From positions 21,047 to 28,168 of the forward strand of contig DDOU01000040.1 in the NCBI GenBank assembly GCA_002341825.1: 7,122 nucleotides of DNA. Direction: 5' to 3'. This stretch comes from Candidatus Igneacidithiobacillus taiwanensis. GTDB taxonomy: Bacteria > Pseudomonadota > Gammaproteobacteria > Acidithiobacillales > Acidithiobacillaceae. The notes under the pieces are model-generated. The model did no database searches. It was not told where the DNA came from and saw only the letters and a list, made by a program, of their open reading frames with translations. Of the stretch, positions 1-6,869 are shown piece after piece (position 1 is the first letter of the stretch; each line of letters begins with the position of its first letter). The position numbers were made by a program, and so were the translations under genes.

Positions 1-749
1 AGCCGATAGCGATGAACCTCGGCAGCCCGCAGTTCCGCCACCTCGGTGGGTCCGGACAGGCTGATTTCATCCAGACCGTCATGGCCATGCACGACCAAGA
101 CGTGGCGGCCGCCGAGCTCCCGCGCCGCCTCGGCGAGCGGCGTCAACCAGGCTTCGCTGTATACCCCAAGCACCTGATGCGGGGCCGCCGCCGGGTTACT
201 GAGGGGACCCATGAGATTGAAGAGCGAGCGGATTCCCAGTTCCTTGCGCGGGCCGACGGCATGGCGCATGGCGCCGTGGTGTGCCGGGGCAAAGAGAAAA
301 CCGATGCCCACGGTCTCGATACAAGCAGCCACCTGTGCCGGCGTGAGATCGAGGCGCAGCCCCAAGGCCTCGAGCACGTCGGCGCTACCGCTACGCCCGG
401 ATACCGCACGATTCCCATGCTTGGCCACCCGCGCCCCGGCCGTCGCTGCCACCAAGGCGGCCGCGGTAGAGATGTTGAAGGTATTGCAGGCATCACCACC
501 GGTGCCGCAGGTATCCACCAAATGATCGGTGTCTACCGTTACCCGGGTCATGAAGGCACGCAGGGCACGGGTCGCCCCTACCAGCTCCTCTACCCGCTGC
601 CCCTTCATGCGCAGGCCCATCAGTAAGGCGCCCAATTGCGCTGGGGTCCACTCGCCGCGCATGACCGCCGCGAAGATCTCCTCGCTCTCCCGCGCCGAGA
701 GATCCTGACCGGCAATGATCCCTTCGAGAATCTCCCGTGTCGCCCTCAT
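1..749 (-). CDS. trpD: Anthranilate phosphoribosyltransferase, 3' end beyond the window
   Basis: Transfers the phosphoribosyl group of PRPP to anthranilate, the second step of cytoplasmic tryptophan synthesis. The reading frame opens with ATG at 749 and stays open to the window edge, giving 249 residues of a family usually about 340 long, so the C-terminal quarter lies outside. Family motifs are in order: GTGGD at residues 82-86, NIST at 92-95 (PRPP and Mg binding), KHGNRA at 110-115, [11 protein letters not shown] at 153-163, [10 protein letters not shown] at 166-175 (anthranilate side), and the acidic pair D227/E228 in DGLDE (second Mg site). The start is supported by a GGGAG ribosome site 7 nt upstream and by a 4-nt ATGA overlap with the trpG stop, which implies translational coupling. 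No disrupted residue is seen. Identity is very secure; trpC is the expected next gene but is not visible. Confidence 0.97.
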   Translation of the reverse strand, partial: MRATREILEGIIAGQDLSARESEEIFAAVMRGEWTPAQLGALLMGLRMKGQRVEELVGATRALRAFMTRVTVDTDHLVDTCGTGGDACNTFNISTAAALVAATAGARVAKHGNRAVSGRSGSADVLEALGLRLDLTPAQVAACIETVGIGFLFAPAHHGAMRHAVGPRKELGIRSLFNLMGPLSNPAAAPHQVLGVYSEAWLTPLAEAARELGGRHVLVVHGHDGLDEISLSGPTEVAELRAAEVHRYR

Positions 750-1318
750 CGACCATCTCCCTGCAAAAAATTATCGAGAATGTCTTTGCCGTGGGCGCTG
801 AGGATGGATTCCGGATGGAACTGCACTCCCTCCACCGCGAGCTCGCGATGGCGCAAGCCCATGATCTCGCCCGACTCCACCCAGGCGGTCACTTCCAAGC
901 AAGCGGGCAGGCTGGCGCGATCGACAATGAGGGAGTGGTAGCGGGTAGCCGCGAAGGGGCTCGGCAAACCAGCAAAAACCCCCTGGCCGCGGTGGTGGAT
1001 GGGAGAGGTTTTGCCATGCATGACTTCCGGGGCGCGCACGACCTGACCACCAAAGACCTGGCCGATGGCCTGATGGCCGAGACAGACCCCAAGGATGGGA
1101 ATGCGACCGGCAAAGTGGCGGATCACCGCGGTGGAAATGCCGGCCTCGTTAGGGGTGCAGGGCCCCGGCGAGATGCAGATGCGCGCCGGGGCCAAGGCCT
1201 CGATTGCCGCCAGGGTGATGGCATCGTTGCGCTCCACCCGCACTTCGGCGCCCAGTTCGGCAAAGTACTGGACGAGGTTATAGGTGAAGCTGTCGTAGTT
1301 ATCGATCATCAACAACAT
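746..1318 (-). CDS. trpG: Anthranilate synthase component II (glutamine amidotransferase)
   Basis: Supplies ammonia from glutamine to TrpE in the anthranilate synthase complex. The 190-residue protein is a full-length class I (triad) glutamine amidotransferase: [19 protein letters not shown] at the N-terminus, PGPCTP at 51-56 (oxyanion region), nucleophile Cys79 in GVCLGHQ, HGK at 101-103, and the His168/Glu170 pair in VQFHPES. ATG at 1318 is chosen because it gives the normal family N-terminus and has a GGGAGG ribosome site 8 nt upstream; the frame stays open further upstream only as a shadow inside trpE. The start shares one base with the trpE stop (TGATG), and the stop overlaps trpD by 4 nt. 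This spacing fits near-equal synthesis of the two subunits. TrpG and PabA are hard to separate by sequence, and TrpG may also serve 4-aminobenzoate synthesis. The position between trpE and trpD decides the name. Confidence 0.96.
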   Translation of the reverse strand: MLLMIDNYDSFTYNLVQYFAELGAEVRVERNDAITLAAIEALAPARICISPGPCTPNEAGISTAVIRHFAGRIPILGVCLGHQAIGQVFGGQVVRAPEVMHGKTSPIHHRGQGVFAGLPSPFAATRYHSLIVDRASLPACLEVTAWVESGEIMGLRHRELAVEGVQFHPESILSAHGKDILDNFLQGDGR

Positions 1319-2820
1319 CAGACGATCCTCCCTTCGGGATCCAAGCCGTTTTCGGCAATGTCCACGGCGCGGAACATCGCCCGGCGCTTGTTGAGGGTCT
1401 CTTCCCATTCTGCCGCCGGCTGGGAATCGGCCACGATGCCCCCTCCTGCCTGAATGTGCAGCTGCCCGTCTTGGACCACGGCGGTACGAATGGCAATGCA
1501 GGTATCCATGTTTCCGTTCCAGCCCCAATAGCCCACGGCCCCGGCGTAGACCCCCCGCGCTACCGGCTCGAGCTCACGGATGATCTCCATGGCGCGGATC
1601 TTCGGTGCTCCCGATACGGTGCCAGCGGGAAAGGTAGCACGCAGGGCATCCATGGCGTCGAGACCCGGCCGCAGGCGGCCAACTACCTGCGAGACGATAT
1701 GCATGACGTGGGAATAGCGCTCGACGGCAAAAGATTCGGTCAGACGCACCGAGCCGGTTTCGGCAATGCGCCCGACGTCGTTACGCGCCAGATCGATGAG
1801 CATCAAATGCTCAGCGCGCTCCTTGGGATCGGCGAGAAGCTCCGCCTCCAGGGCACGGTCGGCCGCCGGGCTCGCCCCGCGTGGGCGCGTACCGGCAATG
1901 GGGCGGACCGTTACTTCGCCATCTTCCACCCGCACCAAGATTTCTGGCGAGGAGCCCACCAGCTGGGTCTTACCAAGGTCGACATAAAATAAATACGGCG
2001 ACGGATTGATACGGCGCAGGGCACGGTAGAGATCGAGGGGTGGGGCGCCAAAGGGGATGGAGAGACGCTGCGAAGGCACCACCTGCATCACGTCACCCGC
2101 GGCAATGTAGGCGCGGATCCGCTCTACCGCTGCCTCATAACCGGCGCGACTGAAGCTCGCCTGAAAATCCTCCTCGCCTACTCGTCCCCGTCGTTCGCTC
2201 GTGGGCTGTGCCGGCAGGGGACCACGCAGTCGCTCCTCGAGTTCCGCCAAGCGTGCCCGCCCACGCTCGTAGGCATCGGGTTGCTGAGGATCAACCTGCA
2301 GGAGCAAGCGCAGGGTGCCGCGCAGGTTGTCGAAGAGCAGGATTTCGTCGGCCACCAGCAATTGGATTTCCGGCAACTGCAAAGGGTCGGGCAAGGCGGG
2401 GCGGCGCGCCAAGCGCGGCTCGATGTAGCGAACGATATCGTAGCCGAAGTACCCCACCAGACCGCCACTGAAACGATCCGCCAACCCAGCAACAGGGGCG
2501 GCGCGGAAGCGGCTGCGAAAGGCGCTGACCCAGGCGAGGGGATCGGTGGCTTGGCACTGCTCCTGCACTACGCCATCGACAAAACGCTGGATCCTCTGGC
2601 CGCGAATTTCGATGCGTTCGCGCGCCGGCAAACCGATGATGGAGTAGCGGCCCCATTGTTCGCCGCCCTGCACCGACTCGAAGAGATAGGCATAGGGGCC
2701 ATCAACGACCTTGCAATAGGCCGACAGGGGGGTGTCGAGATCGGCAAGGATCTCGCGCGATAGGGGGATGCGATTGTAGCCCTCGCGAGCGAGGGCAGAG
2801 AACTCGGCAGCAGAAATCAC
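1318..2820 (-). CDS. trpE: Anthranilate synthase component I
   Basis: Converts chorismate and ammonia to anthranilate, the committed step of tryptophan synthesis, in complex with TrpG. The 500-residue length is normal. An N-terminal regulatory lobe (about 1-200) is followed by the chorismate-binding domain (about 220-490). Visible family segments are DTPLSAY at 29-35, [17 protein letters not shown] at 47-63, [12 protein letters not shown] at 117-128, QVVPSQR at 246-252, [10 protein letters not shown] at 306-315, His374 in MHIVSQV (catalytic), [10 protein letters not shown] at 398-407 and GGGIVADS at 459-466 with EWEET following. The Glu48-Ser49 pair and NPSPYLF at 272-278 match the region that binds feedback tryptophan in characterised TrpE, so allosteric inhibition is probably kept (inference). 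Start: GTG at 2820 gives a pseudomonad-like N-terminus and has GAGG 7 nt upstream. A TTG at 2841 has no ribosome site. A 90-nt spacer with a possible leader ORF separates it from gph. Confidence 0.96.
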   Translation of the reverse strand: MISAAEFSALAREGYNRIPLSREILADLDTPLSAYCKVVDGPYAYLFESVQGGEQWGRYSIIGLPARERIEIRGQRIQRFVDGVVQEQCQATDPLAWVSAFRSRFRAAPVAGLADRFSGGLVGYFGYDIVRYIEPRLARRPALPDPLQLPEIQLLVADEILLFDNLRGTLRLLLQVDPQQPDAYERGRARLAELEERLRGPLPAQPTSERRGRVGEEDFQASFSRAGYEAAVERIRAYIAAGDVMQVVPSQRLSIPFGAPPLDLYRALRRINPSPYLFYVDLGKTQLVGSSPEILVRVEDGEVTVRPIAGTRPRGASPAADRALEAELLADPKERAEHLMLIDLARNDVGRIAETGSVRLTESFAVERYSHVMHIVSQVVGRLRPGLDAMDALRATFPAGTVSGAPKIRAMEIIRELEPVARGVYAGAVGYWGWNGNMDTCIAIRTAVVQDGQLHIQAGGGIVADSQPAAEWEETLNKRRAMFRAVDIAENGLDPEGRIV

Positions 2821-2883
2821 GGCTTCACCTCGTGGCAACAAGTAATGGAAATGGATCAGCTCCTTACGAGCGGCGCCATCGCC
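2820..2883 (-). promoter_or_regulatory. Possible RNA structure controlling trpE translation
   Basis: Three short pairings are visible on the minus-strand RNA. GGCG (2883-2880) pairs with CGCC (2875-2872), with the single leader Trp codon in the ATGG loop. GCTC (2871-2868) pairs with GAGC (2862-2859) around the leader stop codon. CTCGT (2870-2866) pairs with ACGAG (2833-2829), which overlaps the trpE ribosome site. The last two share bases and cannot form together, so a ribosome on the leader could choose between them. Stems are only 4-5 bp, no folding energy was computed, and function is inference. Confidence 0.3.
2821..2833 (-). promoter_or_regulatory. trpE ribosome-binding site
   Basis: On the minus strand the sequence ACGAGGTGAAGCC directly precedes GTG at 2820, with GAGG at 2831-2828 and a 7-nt spacer. 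It is the only good Shine-Dalgarno sequence near the trpE N-terminus, so it decides for the GTG start over the upstream TTG at 2841. The ACGAG part (2833-2829) can pair with CTCGT at 2870-2866, at the end of the leader ORF. Confidence 0.75.
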
Positions 2884-2914
2884 CCTTGCCCACGTAGATG
2901 AAATTTCCGGTCAT
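2864..2914 (-). CDS. Putative trp leader peptide (TrpL-like), 16 aa
   Basis: A tiny ORF fills the first part of the gph-trpE spacer. It starts with ATG at 2914, overlapping the gph TGA as ATGA, and ends with TAA at 2864. The peptide reads [16 protein letters not shown]. Its layout, with hydrophobic residues followed by KG, Trp, Arg and a final Ser, resembles the E. coli trp leader [14 protein letters not shown] (recalled, not searched). GGGGAAGGG lies just upstream within gph, so translation by coupling is plausible. Leader-mediated attenuation of trpE is established for pseudomonads. However, there is only one Trp codon (TGG at 2878-2876) instead of a tandem pair, and no hairpin plus U-run terminator follows. 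It may be a degenerate leader, a coupling ORF that keeps ribosomes moving into trpE, or chance. Confidence 0.45.
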   Translation of the reverse strand: MTGNFIYVGKGRWRRS

Positions 2915-3588
2915 GAATGCCCTTCCCCATGCCGCAAAACGGCCAACAATTCGGGCATGGTATCGATAATGGCATCGGCTGCCAAGTCGGTGAGCGGCAT
3001 ATCGCCGCGGTACCCGTAGCTGACACAGACCACCGGCATCCCTGCCGCTTTTGCTGCTTGGGTGTCGTTGATGGAATCCCCCACCAACAACCCGGCCTCG
3101 GGCGCATGACCAAAATGGCTGGCGGCATGGGTGAGCGGGAGCGGATCGGGCTTTTTGCGCGGCAGGCTATCGCCGGAAAGCACCAGATCGAAATAGCGCC
3201 GCAGCCCAAAATGCTCCAGCAGGGGTTCGGTGAACTGTGCCGCCTTGTTGGTAATGCACACCAAAGGCAGCTTGCCGTGCAGGGCCGCCAGGGTCTCCGG
3301 CACCCCATCGTAGGGGCGACTGTGCGCCCAGAGATGCTCCCCGTAGTAGCGGGAGAAGGCGGGCATGGCCGCCTCCAGCTCCGCTTCGCTGGGCTCCGCC
3401 TCGATGGCCAAGGCACGGCGCATGAGCTCGCGCACCCCGTTGCCAATGAAACCGCGAATCACCGGCATGGGTGCGGCTGGTCGCCCCAGGGATTCGAGGA
3501 CATGATTGGCCGACGCCGCCAGATCCGGGGCGGTATCGATGAGGGTGCCATCGAGGTCGAGGAGCAGAAAGCGGGGCGAGAAGCTCAT
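2911..3588 (-). CDS. gph: Phosphoglycolate phosphatase (HAD family)
   Basis: Hydrolyses 2-phosphoglycolate to glycolate; in an autotroph this detoxifies the product of RuBisCO oxygenation, and the gene is called cbbZ in Calvin clusters. The 225-residue protein has all HAD motifs: DLDGTLID with nucleophile Asp11 and acid/base Asp13, Thr113 in CITNKA (motif II), Lys146 in KKPDP (motif III), and VGDSINDT at 169-176 with Asp171/Asp175 (motif IV). A helical cap domain inserted after motif I (about 20-90) fits the Gph subfamily. The ATG at 3588 overlaps the rpe stop as ATGA, and no clear ribosome site precedes it, so translation probably depends on coupling to rpe. The rpe-gph pair is common in proteobacteria (E. 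coli dam operon, pseudomonads). Other small HAD phosphatase activities cannot be excluded, but context strongly favours this one. Confidence 0.93.
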   Translation of the reverse strand: MSFSPRFLLLDLDGTLIDTAPDLAASANHVLESLGRPAAPMPVIRGFIGNGVRELMRRALAIEAEPSEAELEAAMPAFSRYYGEHLWAHSRPYDGVPETLAALHGKLPLVCITNKAAQFTEPLLEHFGLRRYFDLVLSGDSLPRKKPDPLPLTHAASHFGHAPEAGLLVGDSINDTQAAKAAGMPVVCVSYGYRGDMPLTDLAADAIIDTMPELLAVLRHGEGHS

Positions 3589-4244
3589 GCCAGGGCAGCC
3601 CGGAAGGCAGCGATGGTCGCCTTGTAGTCCGGGGTGCCATAAATGGCGCTGCCTGCCACGAAGACATCGGCACCCGCATCCGCCACTTGGCGCACATTGT
3701 TGACCTTGATGCCGCCATCCACTTCGAGCTCGATCGCCTTGCCCGTTGCTTCGATGCGTTTGCGGATGGCCTCGATCTTGCGCAGGCTGTAATCGATAAA
3801 GCTCTGGCCGCCGAAGCCCGGGTTCACGCTCATCACCAGCACCAGATCGATGCTCTCGAGGATGTAATCGAGCACCGAGAGGGGGGTGGCAGGATTGAGG
3901 GAAACCCCGGCCTTACAACCCAGACTATGGATGAGCTGCACCGTGCGGTCGAGGTGAATGGTACCTTCCGGGTGGACGGTGATGATGTCGGCCCCGGCCT
4001 TGGCAAATTCGGGGATGATGGCATCCACCGGGCTGATCATCAGATGCACATCGAGGGGCTTTTTGGTGTGCGGCTTGATGGCCGCGGCCACCAGCGGGCC
4101 AATGGTAAGATTGGGGACGAAATGGTTGTCCATCACATCCACATGAATGTAGTCGGCACCGGCCTCGTCTACCGCACGCACCTCCTCGCCCAACTTGGCG
4201 AAGTCGGCGGAGAGGATGGAAGGAGAAATCTTGAACTGGCTCAT
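3585..4244 (-). CDS. rpe: Ribulose-phosphate 3-epimerase
   Basis: Interconverts ribulose-5-phosphate and xylulose-5-phosphate in the pentose phosphate pathway and in Calvin-cycle regeneration (cbbE). The 219-residue length is typical of this TIM-barrel enzyme. The metal and acid/base residues are all present: His34 and Asp36 in HVDVMD, His67 in DVHLM, and Asp176 in [15 protein letters not shown] at 7-15, [10 protein letters not shown] at 138-147 and a phosphate-binding AGSAI at 197-201 complete the pattern. ATG at 4244 is chosen: it gives the usual N-terminus and has GAGGAG 6 nt upstream. A longer in-frame version from a GTG at 4292 would read through the intergenic hairpin and adds 16 residues without family match. 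The 3' end overlaps gph by 4 nt. A 66-nt spacer with a strong hairpin separates it from fba. Confidence 0.97.
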   Translation of the reverse strand: MSQFKISPSILSADFAKLGEEVRAVDEAGADYIHVDVMDNHFVPNLTIGPLVAAAIKPHTKKPLDVHLMISPVDAIIPEFAKAGADIITVHPEGTIHLDRTVQLIHSLGCKAGVSLNPATPLSVLDYILESIDLVLVMSVNPGFGGQSFIDYSLRKIEAIRKRIEATGKAIELEVDGGIKVNNVRQVADAGADVFVAGSAIYGTPDYKATIAAFRAALA

Positions 4245-4263
4245 GGGAAACTCCTCAAAGAAC

Positions 4264-4289
4264 AGGAAAGCGCCCGCAGGCGCCCTCCT
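4264..4289 (-). terminator. Intercistronic hairpin between fba and rpe (terminator-like)
   Basis: In minus-strand RNA, AGGAGGGCGCC (4289-4279) pairs along all 11 positions, including two G-U pairs, with GGCGCUUUCCU (4274-4264) around a UGCG loop. GUUCUUU follows, which is U-rich but not a true U-run, and the rpe ribosome site begins 7 nt after the stem. Partial termination (lower rpe-gph-trp expression) and a 3' stability or processing structure for upstream mRNA are both possible. The pairing is seen directly; the role is inferred. Confidence 0.55.
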
Positions 4290-4310
4290 CACCAGGTATG
4301 GGCGACGAGC

Positions 4311-5381
4311 TTAGATCCCGGTTACCCGCGGATCCAATTCACCCTTCGTATAGCGCTTGACCATCGTATCCATGGGGATGGCCTTGATTTTGCTGGCCTG
4401 ACCGGCGGTACCAAAGGCCTCGTAGCGCTGCTTGCAAATGTCGCGCATGGCATCGATGGAGGCCTGCAGGAACTTGCGCGGGTCGAAGTTCTTGGGGTTT
4501 TTGTACAGGCTCTGCCGCACGGCCCCGGTAGCCGCCAAGCGCAGGTCGGTATCGATATTGACCTTGCGCACGCCATACTTGATGCCTTCCTGAATCTCTT
4601 CCACCGGTACACCGTAGGTCTCGCCGATGTCTCCGCCAAACTCGTGGATGATCTTCAGCCAGTCCTGGGGGACAGAGCTGGAGCCATGCATGACCAAGTG
4701 GGTGTCGGGAATCCGCTCATGGATTTCCTTGACCCGGTCGATGCGGAGAATTTTGCCGGTAGGCGGCTGAGTGAATTTGTAGGCGCCGTGGCTGGTGCCG
4801 ATGGCAATGGCCAGGGCATCGAGCTTGGTCGACTTGACGAAGTGCGCTGCCTCGTTGGGATCGGTAAGCAGCTGGTCATGGCTCAGGCAACCTTCGGCGC
4901 CAACGCCGTCTTCTTCGCCAGCCATGCCGGTCTCCAAGGAGCCGAGGCAGCCGAGTTCGCCTTCCACCGACACGCCGACCGCATGCGCCATCTCCACCAC
5001 CTTGGCGGTAACGGCAACGTTGTAATCATAGCTGGCCGGGGTCTTGGCGTCTTCGAGAAGGGAGCCGTCCATCATCACACTGGTAAAGCCGGAGCGGATG
5101 GCCTGAATGCAGACTGCGGGGCTGGCGCCATGATCCTGGTGTAGCACCACGGGAACGTCCGGATATTCTTCCACCGCCGCCAGGATGAGATGGCGGAGAA
5201 ACGGCTCACCGGCATACTTGCGGGCGCCAGCCGAAGCCTGCAGGATCACCGGCGCGTCGACGGCGGCAGCGGCCTCCATGATTGCCCGGACCTGTTCCAG
5301 GTTGTTGACGTTGAATGCAGGGATACCGTAACCGTGCTCGGCGGCGTGATCGAGCAGTTGCCGCAGGGATACCATTGCCAT
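4311..5381 (-). CDS. fba: Fructose-bisphosphate aldolase, class II, Calvin-cycle subtype
   Basis: Zn-dependent aldolase that joins dihydroxyacetone phosphate with glyceraldehyde-3-phosphate (or with erythrose-4-phosphate in Calvin-cycle regeneration, where it is called cbbA). The 356-residue protein has [10 protein letters not shown] at 21-30, catalytic Asp83 and zinc ligand His84 in LHQDHGAS, Asp105 in MMDGS, the VEGELG segment at 139-144, zinc ligands His198 in GTSHGAYKF and His232 in MHGSSS, and NIDTDLR at 275-281. The HGSSSVPQ segment and the long insertion after [11 protein letters not shown] suggest the class IIB, Calvin-cycle subtype. ATG at 5381 has GAGG 8 nt upstream; a second ATG at 5375 is less well placed. 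It follows pyk by 39 nt. No abnormal feature is seen. Subtype assignment rests on recalled family patterns. Confidence 0.96.
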   Translation of the reverse strand: MAMVSLRQLLDHAAEHGYGIPAFNVNNLEQVRAIMEAAAAVDAPVILQASAGARKYAGEPFLRHLILAAVEEYPDVPVVLHQDHGASPAVCIQAIRSGFTSVMMDGSLLEDAKTPASYDYNVAVTAKVVEMAHAVGVSVEGELGCLGSLETGMAGEEDGVGAEGCLSHDQLLTDPNEAAHFVKSTKLDALAIAIGTSHGAYKFTQPPTGKILRIDRVKEIHERIPDTHLVMHGSSSVPQDWLKIIHEFGGDIGETYGVPVEEIQEGIKYGVRKVNIDTDLRLAATGAVRQSLYKNPKNFDPRKFLQASIDAMRDICKQRYEAFGTAGQASKIKAIPMDTMVKRYTKGELDPRVTGI

Positions 5382-5420
5382 CGTTCTTACCTCACTAGCA
5401 GTAGAAAAAATCGTCTTACA
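5382..5420 (-). other. pyk-fba spacer
   Basis: This 39-nt spacer holds a run of six T (minus strand, 5410-5405) and the fba ribosome site GAGG at 5393-5390. No convincing hairpin precedes the T-run, so it is not called a terminator, and no clear -35/-10 promoter pair is visible. Confidence 0.5.
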
Positions 5421-6857
5421 TCACACCTGGCTGGCCGCACCAACACGTACCAGCTTGAGGGTATTCGTACCACCGGGCGCCCCGATGGGCTCACCAATGG
5501 TGATCAGGATGAGGTCGCCGTCACGCACTGCGCCGCGCCGTCGCAGCTCGTCCTCGGCAGCACGCATTACCTGCAAGGGATCGTCGTGCCGACTTTGCGG
5601 GAAATTGACCGGGTGTACACCACGATACAGGGTTACCTTGCGCCGCGTATAGACCTGCGGGGTCAGGGCATAGATCGGCACCCGAGAATCGGCTCGCGAC
5701 AGCCACAACGCCGTCGAACCGCTCTCGGTAAAGGCCGCGATGGCAGTGATGGGCGCCCGCTGGGTCGCCAAAATGGCCGCTGCAGCGATGGTCTCATCTA
5801 CCCGTTCCAGGCGCCGTTCCGAGAATGGTTCCGCCACTTGGCAGGGCATCTGCCGCTCTACTTCGAGGCAAGTGCGCGCCATGGCCGCCACCGCCTCGAC
5901 GGGATACTGACCAGAGGCGGTCTCGGCCGAGAGCATGACCGCGTCGGTGCCATCGAGCACGGCATTGGCAACGTCCGAGACCTCGGCTCGGGTGGGAATC
6001 GGCTGATGAATCATCGATTCCATCATCTGCGTTGCGGTAATGGTAAGGCGGTTGTAGCGATGCGCCATGGCGATGATGCGCTTTTGCACCGGCGGCACCG
6101 CCGCGTCACCAATTTCCACACCCAAGTCGCCCCGCGCGACCATGACCGCCTCAGAGGCAGCTAGGATATCCTCGATCGCGTCCACTGCCTCGGCACGCTC
6201 GATTTTGGCCACCAGGGCGCCATGCCCGCCCGCTGCCCGAAACAAGCGTCGGGCCTCGTCCATGTCCGCGCCGCTACGCGGAAAGGATACGGCAAGATAA
6301 TCAGCCTCCAGCCGCGCCGCGGTGATGATATCCTCGCGGTCTTTGTCGGTGAGGGCTGGAGCCGTGAGACCACCGCCGGCGCGATTGATGCCCTTGTTAT
6401 TGGAGAGCTCGCCGCCTTGGGTGACACGGGTATGGATCTCGCGGCCCTCGACCTTTTCCACCCAGAGCTGAATCATGCCGTCGTTGAGGAGCAAGGTGGC
6501 ACCGCGTTCGACGTCGTTGATCAGCTCCGGGTAGGTGACCCCGACTCGCTCTTGGTTACCCAAAGTGCAGTCAATGTCGAGGATGAAGGGATCGCCTTCG
6601 CGCAAATGGATCTTACCGTCGACAAACTTGCCGATGCGAATCTTGGGGCCTTGCAGATCCGCCAGCACGCCGATGGCGCGCCCATGGGCGCGGGCGCGCT
6701 CCCGCACCAACTCCGCCCGCCGCACGTGATCTTCCGCGCTGCCATGGGAGAAATTGAGGCGGACGACGTCGAGCCCCGCCTCGATCAGGCGATCGATGAC
6801 CTCTGGCGAGGAACTGGCTGGCCCCAGAGTGGCCACGATCTTGGTACGGCGAATCAC
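5421..6857 (-). CDS. pyk: Pyruvate kinase, PykA type
   Basis: Converts phosphoenolpyruvate and ADP to pyruvate and ATP. The 478-residue length is normal. The (beta/alpha)8 core carries VVRLNFSHG at 31-39 (Arg33, Asn35, Ser37), LADLQGPKIR at 65-74, Lys218 and Glu220 in VAKIERAEA, ARGDLGVEIG at 241-250 with Asp244, ITATQMMESM at 273-282 with Thr276, and LDGTDAVMLSAETA at 301-314. A B domain (about 70-170) interrupts the barrel, and a C-terminal allosteric domain runs from about 345. LSNNKGINRAGGGLTAPALTDKD at 151-173 resembles E. coli PykA more than PykF, so activation by sugar monophosphates rather than fructose-1,6-bisphosphate is possible (inference). GTG at 6857 is chosen: it begins the family-typical RRTKIVATLGP and follows a GGGGG ribosome site by 7 nt. 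It lies 4 nt after pgk. An upstream in-frame extension is a shadow of pgk. Confidence 0.96.
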   Translation of the reverse strand: MIRRTKIVATLGPASSSPEVIDRLIEAGLDVVRLNFSHGSAEDHVRRAELVRERARAHGRAIGVLADLQGPKIRIGKFVDGKIHLREGDPFILDIDCTLGNQERVGVTYPELINDVERGATLLLNDGMIQLWVEKVEGREIHTRVTQGGELSNNKGINRAGGGLTAPALTDKDREDIITAARLEADYLAVSFPRSGADMDEARRLFRAAGGHGALVAKIERAEAVDAIEDILAASEAVMVARGDLGVEIGDAAVPPVQKRIIAMAHRYNRLTITATQMMESMIHQPIPTRAEVSDVANAVLDGTDAVMLSAETASGQYPVEAVAAMARTCLEVERQMPCQVAEPFSERRLERVDETIAAAAILATQRAPITAIAAFTESGSTALWLSRADSRVPIYALTPQVYTRRKVTLYRGVHPVNFPQSRHDDPLQVMRAAEDELRRRGAVRDGDLILITIGEPIGAPGGTNTLKLVRVGAASQV

Positions 6858-6869
6858 AAAATTACCCCC
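6858..6869 (-). promoter_or_regulatory. pyk ribosome-binding site within the pgk end
   Basis: GGGGG at 6869-6865 lies in the last pgk codons, just before the TAA at 6864-6862, and precedes the pyk GTG at 6857 by 7 nt. It is a moderate rather than strong Shine-Dalgarno match. With the 4-nt gap it implies that terminating pgk ribosomes help start pyk. Confidence 0.6.

Noticed and set aside
737..1453. 238-codon plus-strand open frame opposite trpG and the trpE end
   Set aside because: Antisense to intact TrpG with its complete catalytic triad; no independent evidence of coding.
2821..2841. TTG start for trpE at 2841
   Set aside because: No ribosome site at proper distance; the AAGGAG near 2865-2860 is too far upstream, while GTG at 2820 has GAGG 7 nt away and fits homologous N-termini.
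2821..2863. Classical transcription attenuator before trpE
   Set aside because: No GC-rich hairpin followed by a U-run is present between the leader ORF and trpE; any control here would have to work another way.
4245..4292. N-terminal extension of Rpe from a GTG at 4292
   Set aside because: It would translate through the intergenic hairpin; the ATG at 4244 has a strong GAGGAG site and the standard N-terminus.
3687..5144. 485-codon open frame on the plus strand opposite fba and rpe
   Set aside because: It is antisense to two genes with full family motifs, shows no recognisable domain, and is explained by codon bias in GC-rich genes leaving the opposite strand free of stops.
5405..5410. Run of six T between pyk and fba as a terminator
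   Set aside because: No stable GC-rich stem directly precedes it, so the key element of an intrinsic terminator is missing.
5190..6164. 324-codon plus-strand open frame opposite pyk and the fba start
   Set aside because: Antisense shadow with low-complexity, Arg/Gly/His-rich translation and no family pattern.
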